Under the pieces are notes generated by a model. It was not told the DNA's origin and searched no databases. It saw nothing but the letters and a program-made list of their open reading frames with translations. The translations under genes were made by a program, and so were the position numbers. A stretch of DNA of 64,000 nt from Temnothorax longispinosus (Eukaryota; Arthropoda; Insecta; Hymenoptera; Formicidae): NCBI RefSeq assembly GCF_030848805.1, contig NC_092360.1, forward strand, positions 682,001 through 746,000. Reading direction: 5' to 3'. Shown here one piece after another: positions 38,501-48,634 of this stretch (the first letter of the stretch is position 1; every line of letters starts with the position of its first letter).

Positions 38501-38751
38501 GTTCGTGAATATCCGTATGTGAAAGCCGCGAGAGTGCTTTGCCAAATGAAAAATTTGCGTAATTTCCGCGGAAAAAACCCCCGTACCGAAAACCACCGAA
38601 TTTATTCTTGTTGGAAAAGATCTCCGTCTCATGGTTCACGTTTTAGGTTGTTGCATGCACGAGGGTTAGGCTGTTCTCCGTGGCGTTACTGCCACACCAC
38701 GTGGCTCGTATTGATCTTCGGCGAGCACGATGGAAGGGAGGGGGAGAGGGG

Positions 38752-38753
<2 letters not shown>

Positions 38754-38797
<44 letters not shown>
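38754..38797. repeat. (GA)n microsatellite
   Basis: About 22 GA units preceded by long G runs (GGGAGGGGGAGAGGGGGGG). Confidence 0.95.
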
Positions 38798-38800
<3 letters not shown>

Positions 38801-39065
38801 AAAGGGAGGCTAGGGGTTGCTCAATGTGTTCTCTCTATCGAAGCCTCCCTCTGTCGCTTTCTCTCTCTGATTCCTCTCTTTCGCTCCTTTTCGTTTCCCT
38901 CTCCCCTTTCTGACGCCCTCTCTTTCTCGACTACTCTCATCCGTCTCTCTCGTCGCAGAGGGTAGCAGCCTAGTGCCCCTGCCTTTCGGTCGTTCACCCT
39001 TCGTATACACTCGATACCGATTCTCACTATCTTCGTCCGCTTGCTCGTCCCGCAAGAGCACCTCT

Positions 39066-39069
<4 letters not shown>

Positions 39070-39104
<35 letters not shown>
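39070..39104. repeat. (CT)n microsatellite
   Basis: About 17 CT units in a pyrimidine-rich stretch, inverted relative to the GA run about 270 bp upstream. Confidence 0.95.
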
Positions 39105-39108
<4 letters not shown>

Positions 39109-39230
39109 CCCCTTCTCTCTCTTTTGGGATCTATGGGTTCTTTTTTTTTCTGCTTGCTTGCAAAATTACCGATTTCCGCAACTGTACTTGACCCTTCGAA
39201 CCGCGCATAGAAAATTAAGGAACAGACGTG

Positions 39231-41902
39231 TTTAAAAAATAATGAAAGGAAGCGACACCGCCATTAGAATCGTTTCGAGACTGTTGGTGCGATTCGTATC
39301 GTGGCAAAGAATAATTTAAATAAGGTGTGTCTGTGAAGCGCGCGCGCATTTATTTTTTATTATTATCGTACGACTAGAAAGACAGCTATTTTGATAAAAC
39401 AGTGACAATCTCGAAATTATAAATAATAAAAATTGACCATTTAAAAATGCTAAATTTGAGAGTGTAAATAAAAGTAAAGGTAAATTTGGTTCGCAGCCAA
39501 TTGTTAATGAGCATTAAGAAAGATTTTATTTTGGATTTAGATTTAAAAGAATAATTTTGAGTAGTAGAAAATAGGAAAAGTTTCCACATTTGTGAAATTC
39601 TTGCTAAGAAGAAATTCTAGCGGAAAACATGATTTTCTGGATATTTCTGTGTACAATTGTTGAATAATTCGATTATTCATTAGTCGAAATTGTAATCATG
39701 TCAAGAACCTGTCTTGAATATATAAAACTAGTACTATATTTGTGATAAAACTTGATCTTGCTTTACTTACGATCGCCTCGATAGGATTGATGTGCAGCGA
39801 AGTCGTAAATTTAAAGTCGTGCGAATTGAAACATAAATCTCATGGATCACGCATGAAAGGCTTACCTGAAACATAAAGAGAGAAAAAAGTGTCAAAACGT
39901 GTAAGATAAGGATAAGAGAAGGGAAGATTGCTTCTTCAAGAGCACGCGCGCGTGCTCCGAAATTAGAAAGCGACTTTTTCATCCGTCACTCCTTTCTGCG
40001 ATCCCGCCCTTCGCGAAAGGTTAAGGTCATAAGAAGCCGTCAAGATATTACGACAGGTACATATGCACGTGCATGCACGCGTGCATGTCCTCGTTCGGTG
40101 CGTGTCGTGTCGCTGAAATATCGTAATATCACTAGTAGTTTCAATTATCAAACGTCATCCGAATCATCAGTCTTGTTTCGGTAACATTTCCCCCCGTTTT
40201 TTTAGAAATTGATTAGGGAAGAAAAGCAATTTGATACATTATTATAAGTATAAAATAGGGAAATAGATTATCTTTTGCTCCAAATTAAAATCTGTTTAAA
40301 TTATATTATATGTTATATAAACGTTATTTTTATTTTTTAAATTAATTCTACAATCTACAGGCAAAGAAACGTAAAAAAATATAAACAAATTTAAAAAGAA
40401 AATTAGCATTATATATTAATCTATGCCTTGTTAAGATAAAGATTTTTACAATAGCAACTTAGCATATTTTGTTTTATAATATAATAAGTTTAATAAAATG
40501 TTCTAAATAACGAGAATTATATAAGTAGCATTGACGACGACGACATTAAAGATCGAGAATAAGATATTCAATAATAACAAATAATACAAATATTTGCTTT
40601 TCAGAATGAATGTCGATTTGTCGAATAAACGTCTTTCAGAATAAACAAAAATTGAATTAAAATTTCTGTTTTTGAGATTTCGAGTGCATTTTATCGTTTT
40701 ACATCAAACACAGCAACGGAAATATTGTTAGTCCAGTCAAGTTCGAAGACGTATTTTGTCTTTTGTGATGCTGAATGCGCTCGAGAAATTGTAATCGATC
40801 GGTCGCGTTTACATCGCCATTACTTCGGCCATACTGTTTTCCTTTATCAGCCAGCGTGAGTGCCACTTTAAATGCATTCGATTCCGTATCGTATCGGTGA
40901 AACCGAACCGTTCCCTATTCGTTGGTCGCTACTTAAAGGGAGAGTCACCCTCGGGAGAGCAGGAGGTTAAAATGTTTCGTAGCATTTCCCTCCTCCACGG
41001 CGAAAAATCGAAGGAACAATGGATAGGAAGGAGAACGTAATCGTGAAAGAGTTTATTAAACATTTATAGGATTTATAACATTTATTAAGTGTTTACAAAG
41101 TGTTAACGAAAAAAGGTCTCAATGAGTATCCTATAACTCCATTACACCAAAAAATAAAACATTCTTTTAAATTAATGTTAAACATTTTATTTTTATATAA
41201 ATATAAAATACAAAATACAAAATTTTTTAAGATTCAAGCGAACCAATATTAAATTGGCATGACATGATAAAGAACAATATATTGACATAAATCTACTTTC
41301 GGGAAGAAGCTCGATCGCGTTCTTTATTTGATCGAACTCAGCACAATATTAAAAGTTTTTCATGTCATCGCGATAATTCGATGATTAATTGCACCGACCA
41401 TTAATTAGATACCTGCAGTGGATAGTTCCAAATGTCGAAGATGCAACTCTAGAGCGTTCTGATTCGTATTGTCTTCTCGAAAGAAAGGGTCTCGTCCCTC
41501 TCGCTATAAACCAAGATCATTGACCTTCGAAGAAGATAAGTTCTTATCATTCTAGGGCTATACGTGACAGAGATAAAACGAAAATGATACGAAAGATTAA
41601 TTGTGACTTGCGATTTTGTACTTCTGATTGGAATCTATTTAATCGAAAATATGTTGAAAAGCTTATTAACTCGTGTAATGAAGATCGATCTGAAAATGTT
41701 AAATATTGTCGAGAAATTTTATATTTGTTTGTGAGCATAATACTATTTGTTTCATGGAAGTGACCATATAAATTCTATAATCTCAATTTTATGAGGTTTG
41801 CATAAGCAATCAATTTTAATAAAATATCCCTTTTTACGCATGTTACTAATCAATATAAATAAATATGTTATACATTTCTTGTCAGATACGTGTCTTGTCA
41901 GT
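39231..41902. other. AT-rich non-coding sequence
   Basis: AT-rich with a GC-richer patch at 39900-40160 that holds a Z-DNA-prone palindromic tract, and another at 40730-41000. No gene or transposon seen. Confidence 0.55.
40057..40088. repeat. Alternating tract with 16-bp perfect palindrome
   Basis: 32 bp of strict purine-pyrimidine alternation. It includes TGCACGTGCA (contains the E-box CACGTG) and the perfect palindrome CATGCACGCGTGCATG at 40072-40087. Confidence 0.8.
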
Positions 41903-42420
41903 CAGGATGTATCATTTTAAGTGATTCAGCTGAATATCTCTTAAAGTAAAAGAGATTGGAAAAAATGTTCCAGACCAAAGTTGTATGGTTTCTTCTTGCT
42001 TTTTCTTAAAAGCAACTGTTTTTTTTCATATCAATTGATTCGTCTCATTATTCTGTGCATAAAAGTATTAAGGTAACATTACCGCAAACTTAATGTTTTA
42101 CAAGATATTTTGTATTTTATGTCAAAATACTAGAATTTTCAAGCCTTATAATTCCAAAAGTTCTTAATGAAAAAATACTTTCTTATAGTGTTTTGGAAAG
42201 CCCTCGAGATAAGCTACAAGAATATGTAATAAAAGTAGGTGGTTCTATTTAAAAAATTGAAGGTGACCTTTACGTGACCTTCAAGCAACTATTTAAGGTG
42301 AAACTAATGACACCATCTTATGTACCCCTTGAAACCAAACAACTTTTGTCTGAAACAATTTTTCCAATCTTTTTTACTTTAAGAGATATTCAGCTGAATC
42401 ACTTAAAATGATACACCCTG
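41903..42420. mobile_element. 518-bp MITE with ~90-bp terminal inverted repeats
   Basis: Left 41903-41992 and right 42331-42420 are inverted copies with about ten differences. The outer ends are CAGGATGTATCATTTTAAG versus CAGGGTGTATCATTTTAAG. Both contain TTCAGCTGAATATCTCTTAA. The interior has no ORF and includes the direct repeat GTGACCTT at about 42265-42283. Flanks (CAGT on the left, TATA on the right) show no clear target duplication. It is a non-autonomous DNA element; superfamily uncertain. Confidence 0.85.
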
Positions 42421-45400
42421 TATATCATCTTAGAGAGTATCATACTGATTTATGTTCACTGCATGTGTGTGTGTGTGCATATCAATATTATTATTATTAT
42501 AAGATTTTTTATATTGCCATGCATCCTGTATATTGCGATATATAAATACTTTAATTTTTGTTAATATCTAAATTCATATCTTCCAATTTCTCAATCGCCA
42601 ATTCGTTCGCGAATGGCGCCTTTATAATTATCTCGTGTGGAAATATTACAATTCTTCGTTGCGATCCCACTGGATATCAAGAGGAGCTCGCAATTAGGCC
42701 ACGCCTAGCCTACTTTCCGCGCGAAGGTCGTTCACCCTCAGTCGAGAGGGTGTATTCTCGCCATCTGGCGTGCTCGCTTGCCTTCCGTCGGTCGGCTCTG
42801 CACCTGCGCGCCGCACAAAACGCCCCACGTGGCCGCACGCCACGTGGTGGTCGGCGAAAGAGAAGCGGCACTCCGTCAGGCACTCCGATGTAATCGACGA
42901 GGGTGGTGGTCGCACCACGCCGGAAAAAAGCAGTCTTCGTCGAGGGGGATGAGTATCGATCAAGGGCAAGGGCGAGGGCATGCGTATACGACGCACCAGG
43001 ATTCCAGAAAGATAAATCGAAACCCATCAGAACCGCCCCCTCGACCATCATTTCCTCATCGTCAACCCTTTTTTAGGCACAAACCTGCCTTTTCTTGTTA
43101 TTCACCAGGCACGAATAATCGTTTATGCCGCACGTTTTGAGACTCGAACGAAAATAAGCGAATATAAGGACTTTTGAAAGCGTCGCTATTGTAGAGAAAA
43201 AAAACGTCATCTACTAGAAGAACATTATCTAAAAAAACGCCATCTAAAAAACGCTAACCGAATTCTTATTAATTGATAGACAAAATCGGAATGTTTGAGA
43301 TATTATTTTTAAAACTCTTGTCATATCCTTTTTCTTCCAAATGAATTTGAGTTCAAATGTACCTTAATATTAAAATTATTTTCATTTATGTCTCATTCGA
43401 AGATTTGAACAAGTATAAAAGGGTATTTTGAAGTATACAAATTTTTACTTACGTTTAGAACATAAAAATTTTCGTTTCCATTTATTAATAAATGCAGCCC
43501 ATTTGAGAGAAACACTATTTGGAAAAAGCTTATGTGACTTTTTATTTTTAACATAACTTTTTATTTTTTGTAATGAATTATTTTAATGTATATATACCCT
43601 TATATTTTTTTATACAGAGTATATCAGTTTTACACACCTTACGGAATCTCTGGATCAATGTGAATTTTCGTCAAATGTCACATTTATCGAATTTTAATAT
43701 GCTTTTCTAATTGAACTTCGAGGGAATCAAAATTCTATATTAAAATTTTATGTAAAATCCGTTTAAAATTAATTGAAATACTATAATATTCTCTCCTGAA
43801 ATTTAATTCACCAAGTTTTTATTTTTTAATGTTAATTAGTCCGAAATTATGATGATATCATTATTTGATATCATTATTTAAAAGAAACCAATTTCGAATT
43901 GGCTCAAAAATATTTAGCGAGAAAAAAATTCGACGTTTTTATAATTTTACATGGTTTTCTTGCGAGAACAGTGAAACGGGAGTGGTTGACATTTCCAGAA
44001 AATCTAACCCTCGTGCATCACAGAGGGTTAGATGCGAACACGGAAATTGATGTTCCCTTTCTACTTCACTTCCGGTAGGCAGAGGGGAGAGGTGGCGTTC
44101 GTACGCGCAAGAGGCTTATGCGCACGTTTAAATTGGCTCGGCACCGTTTTGGACAGCCCTGACTATTCGTATCGAGCGGCAATGCCAAGGGCAAGGGCGC
44201 CCTTCCCCCACCCTTCCGTCGACCCTGTGCCGACACCCCCTTCACCTCTGTTCGTTCTCTTCCTCTTCCGTTTGATACGCACGCATACATGCGCACGAAC
44301 GGCGCATACGCGACTTACACGCTGTTCGTTATGCGCAGGGATGTGTATTTACGAAAATTATGGTTTCTGTGAAGAATTTTTCACGAAATTTCCGATAGAT
44401 CTGTCACTTTCTAAGGAAAGCTGAAAATTTAATCTGCTGTGGATTTTTTGGAAAATCTGGAAAGTTTTAGAAAAGCTGGAAATTTAATGCAAAGTACGCG
44501 ACTTTGTTTATATATTTTGAACATATTTATTAAAAATTAAAATATAAATTGTTTTAATTTTGTAATAATGAGATAAATATAAATTAGTTTCTGCAACGTG
44601 ACTTTTGAAAATATTTTATGATAAACGATTCCGTAATTATTATCTCTTATTTGTTATACTTTCTCTATATTTCTCTATAATTATTTGACTATTTAAATAA
44701 TTATGTATAACGCAATTTTTTTTAGATTACATTTAATTATTCAATGCAGTTTGTAAAACAAATATATTAATGTTCTAATATTTACGCCACTTATAAGAGA
44801 CAATATTTCGGGTCGGAAGGCTGCTTCCGGAATCGATTTTCGGAGTCGCTTTCGTGAATTATCTCGCTTACAGTAAGGCACAGTGCTCTTTAAACAGACC
44901 AATCCGCCATTTTGTACCTGCCTGTGAGTTGCCGAAGTCATGCAATAAACTCAAGTTTGCACGTTGAAATACAATAATACATGTACAATTTAATTATTTT
45001 CAATGCATTGATATTAATGTAGTTGAATATCTTTTATGGCACATTAATTGATTATGTTTTTTATAATCTTTATTTATTTACATTTCTCTCTAACTTTTTT
45101 ATATAATTCTTCTTCTTTTTAACTTTAACTAACTCCTACATAAGTTATAGTAATACGCAGTAATACATATTAAGATTTTTAAAAAAGACATCAAGTACAC
45201 TTATTTTATGCTTTGCATGTAGTCGTATATATAAATTGTCATTTTACATATATTTTTCGTATAGAATACAATGTAACGATTTGTCTCGTAGAGATAATAT
45301 GCTTTAGCTTCTAATTTGTAGAAATTTTCGGGGTGGGGGATGCGGGAAAATTGGTGAAAAAGCGGCGGGAGAGAGAGAGAGAGAGAGAGAGAGCGGGCGT

Positions 45401-46609
45401 TGGAGCGACAGCGGCAGGGACGCGGTAGAGAGAAGGTGAATTTAATCGAGTACGACAACAAGGAAAGGAGTTTGCCGGAGGTGAAGAGGGGAACGAGAGG
45501 AGAGGAGAGCTCCTCGCCGCTGTGGAGAAAGCTACGTTCGGCCTCGCGGGGTTAATGTACTCTCGACGTTATACCGCGACTAACGATGATGTTTCTCTAC
45601 CATTACGTAAACGCAGCAGCGGCCGCCGCGCCGCGTTTTGCATTCTGTCTAGGATTGAAAAGCCTGCTTTTGTAATGGGTTGAGCGTTGCGCTGGACCGA
45701 CCGAAGTACCCCTGTTTGTTTGGCTGTAGGGATACCTAACGTTAGGTTCAAGGTGTAATTAGAGACGTCGTAATTCCATACTTTATTTCGTATTATTGGC
45801 CATTGAACGATATATTAGGATATAAATACACTATATATGTATATAATATACAAGAAGCGATTAAAACTTGTTTACACATATATATATCCACAAGTCTAAT
45901 GAAGCAGTCAAAAGCTGATGAAAAAAGACAGTACTGTACCTAGTGAAGAAAGATCAAACGATTCGCTCGATTCCAAGCTGATCTTAGCGAGAGGAATTCG
46001 CACGGTGAAATAACACGCGAAAAAATTAGATTTTACAACGGTCGAGACTCTCTGACGGGCAACGAGTAACACAAACGGCGTCTTATGTGATCGCGAGCGC
46101 ACGTCTGGTACGCTCCAGCAACGGCTCCGGACCGGAAGCAGTATACACTGTTGCTTCTTCAAAGCGATCGCTATTCGCGGATAGCGATACCTGGCGGTGG
46201 TCGCGGACGGTTATTAATAGAGCCACCGGATGGCGAGATTTTGGTTAGAAAATTGCCAGCTGAGACACGTTATTCTGCGTTATGACCCAGGTCTGTTGCT
46301 TGAACTAAGACGGGCAGTGGGCGAGGAGGATGCGCGTAAATTATGGCATGGTTAGACTAACCGAGAGGATACTGTCCGACGCTGCACGCGTTTGCGCTGG
46401 TGATTAATGATATGAATCGCGCTGGATTCAGATTGATATCGGTGTCTCTTTGATGTAATAATAACAGCCTTCAGTGTCGGGACGTTAAGAAGAAATTAAT
46501 TCTCGTTATTGATAGTACTCGATCCATTTCCAACGAGCTATGTTTTTTTATATTTGTTTTAAGCAATTATGACTAATCATGTAACGCCTGTTATTTAGCA
46601 TCAATTTTA
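42421..46609. other. Non-coding sequence with three GC-rich islands
   Basis: GC-rich islands at about 42590-43140, 44000-44340 and 45330-46450 alternate with AT-rich DNA. The island frames (up to 130 codons) have no domain. Small features include a 13-bp perfect tandem duplication GATATCATTATTT (43854-43879) and a GA microsatellite in the third island. Confidence 0.5.
45368..45393. repeat. (GA)n microsatellite
   Basis: About 13 GA units inside a purine-rich, GC-rich segment. Confidence 0.95.
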
Positions 46610-46728
46610 GGCTGCATTCCGATATTTAATGTCAGCAACTGTCAGTACTGAAAATCTATAGTATACGTGACGTAAAATATAGAAAAATATAGATATTCAG
46701 TACTGACAGTGAATATCGGAATGCAGCC
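46610..46728. mobile_element. 119-bp foldback MITE
   Basis: Terminal inverted repeats start GGCTGCATTCCGATATT and continue through CTGTCAGTACTGAA. Left arm about 46610-46658, right arm about 46690-46728; the left arm has a roughly 12-nt insertion. The element is almost entirely a hairpin with a short AT-rich loop and no coding capacity. No unambiguous target duplication. Confidence 0.8.
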
Positions 46729-47068
46729 ATGCTACGTTCCTTGATTTGTCAATTTTTGCTTAACTGAAATTTAGCATATCCAAATCATGGCGAATTAAGC
46801 TTGAATCAGATAATAAGAGTTTGTCTTGCATTTAGCTACAAGTAAATCTTAATACAAATTTAACTTAGAACTTTTTACTTTTATTCAAATATTTAAAAAA
46901 TAATATAAACTATAAATATCATTTTTTAACTATGTATTTTAAATATACTTAACAAATCTACAATTGCGGATTCGCTATAAAAGCTTAAAGATTACGAAAA
47001 CATCGAACTCGACGAAGTCACGAAAGAGAAACAAATTAAGTCATAAAAGGACGAACTCTTATTAATTT

Positions 47069-47144
47069 TACGGCATTTCGCGAAAAGATTCTTGTATTTA
47101 TAGATTTTTAATTAGTTATAATCATTAAAAATTGCAGTAATTAA
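47069..47144 (+). repeat. Direct repeat B, copy 1
   Basis: About 75 bp beginning TACGGCATTTCGCG and containing TTTATAGATTTTTAATTA and AATCATTAAAAA. It is related to 47726-47803 with scattered substitutions and small indels. Similarity stops abruptly at both sides. Confidence 0.75.
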
Positions 47145-47725
47145 TTGGTTCATCAAATTTATCCGCGGCAATGGATAATGAATCAGCGAATCGACCGTTT
47201 CTCTCCGGGAGATATCCGTCGCTGTTCGCTCGCAGCGGACGTGCGAAAAGCAGGAAGCGAGTTTGAGAACCGCTGGGCAAAGAGAAAGTTGCGACCGACA
47301 TATTTCGCGTTCGCGCAACCGTATACGACGTGTATGTCAGTGATTCTTACGGAGTCTAGAAGACACATGATACGCGAAGAAGGACGAAGAAGTCGAGCGT
47401 CGAAAAAAAGAACGAGGTAGGTAGAGGCGCTAATGGCTTCATTTCGCTCTGGCGAACGAATCTACTCTGACCAGATCAATTAGGTGTTACGAGTTGCTGC
47501 AGCAATCGTAAGTCGCCATCGATATGAATTCCTTCGCAGTAAAGTAGAGATTTCCGCCAATTTCTTCGTTTAACTTTCAAATGAGAAAAGAACCATTTTT
47601 AAAAATTAAATCTTGCATTAGATCCGACAAGAATAAAATGAATATTTTATTATGATTTTGAGCAAATGATAAGTTGTCTATTTACGGTCTCTAAATTTAA
47701 TTCGCAAGAGTTTCTAAAGAAATCC

Positions 47726-47803
47726 TACGGCATTCCGCCAAAAGATTCTTATGTATTTATAGATTTTTAATTATTTTTAATCATTAAAAACTATATATAA
47801 TTA
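47726..47803 (+). repeat. Direct repeat B, copy 2
   Basis: Second copy of the 47069-47144 repeat, beginning TACGGCATTCCGCC, same orientation, about 657 bp downstream. No ORF or terminal inverted repeats. Confidence 0.75.
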
Positions 47804-48367
47804 AAGTGACGTTTAATATTGTACGTTTTTAGAATCAAATTTCAAGTTTAGATTCAGTATTACAGTTATTTAATATTAAAATTATTATTTTATTTGAAAT
47901 TAATCAAAGAATATTTGTTTTCTCTCTAAAATTAAAATTGTTTAAAATTAAAGGGGAGCCCTCCCCTCTATACTTGATAGATAACTTCTCGGAAATTAAA
48001 GGGTCTTTTGACATTGTCGTAGAGAGAAAATTCATCGGCCAAAGAATCCGTATATAGAAAGAAAGATTGGTTTCAATACACTACGTATGGAATAAGTGAA
48101 CCCGGTCGAGCGAGAGATGCGCCGCATCGGGTAGCGGTACTTCGCATTCGCGCCGTCACTTTCGCTGCGCCTCGCTCGCTCTCGCCTTGTCATTTCCATT
48201 CAGCGGTAAACGGGTTCTTAGTGATGCACGTGATCGGATGAACGGGTCGGAAACGGTCTCGTTTTTATGAACCATCGTTTTCAATTTTTCATTATAATTT
48301 CCATGAAACATCCTTCGACTTAGCAAATCGGCTTTATTAATTCTAATATTTTTTTTATTCAAAAGTA

Positions 48368-48634
48368 CATGAAAGAAAAGGATTAGCTACTGTAGCAAAT
48401 CTAATTCGTAAAATATAGAATAACTAACATTTTTTGCAGTGAGAGCTATAATTTTGCATGCAATAATAGTAAAACCTTTTGTTATAAAGTTTTTGCTGAA
48501 CCTTTTGCTATTCAGTAATAATTGCAAAAAGATTTTGCTACTATTGCTAAATTATAACTCTCGCTGCAAAAAATGTTAGTTATCCCAAATTTTACGAATA
48601 GATTTGCTACAGTAGCTAATCCTTTTTTTCCGTG
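48368..48634. mobile_element. 267-bp MITE with ~100-bp terminal inverted repeats
   Basis: Left arm 48368-48475 and right arm 48529-48634 are inverted copies. Shared blocks include AAGGATTAGCTACTGTAGCA, ATAACTAACATTTTTTGCAG and GCAATA. Outermost bases are CATGAAAG versus CACGGAAA. The remaining loop is about 53 nt and the element is nearly all hairpin. No ORF and no certain target duplication (TA precedes the left end only). Confidence 0.85.

Larger units (their letters stand above)
38501..39230. other. GA/CT strand-switch region
   Basis: Purine-rich plus strand (38730-38815) is followed by a long pyrimidine-rich plus strand (38840-39130). The first contains a GA run and the second a CT run, so the two runs are inverted relative to each other. 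The encoded Arg-Glu or Ser-Leu repeat frames are artefacts. Such GA-rich DNA can bind GAGA-type factors and form triplexes; both are inferences. Confidence 0.6.
46729..48367. other. Non-coding sequence with a dispersed 75-bp direct repeat
   Basis: AT-rich with GC-richer patches at 47150-47500 and 48060-48260. Two related segments (47069-47144 and 47726-47803) lie here. No supported gene. Confidence 0.5.

Noticed and set aside
38519..38965. 148-codon frame with an Arg-Glu repeat
   Set aside because: The repeat is a direct translation of the GA microsatellite; the rest has no domain.
43613..43660. TACAGAGTATATCAG resembling the end of the 41.9-kb element
   Set aside because: No matching opposite end, and similarity to the CAGGGTGTATC terminus is too short.
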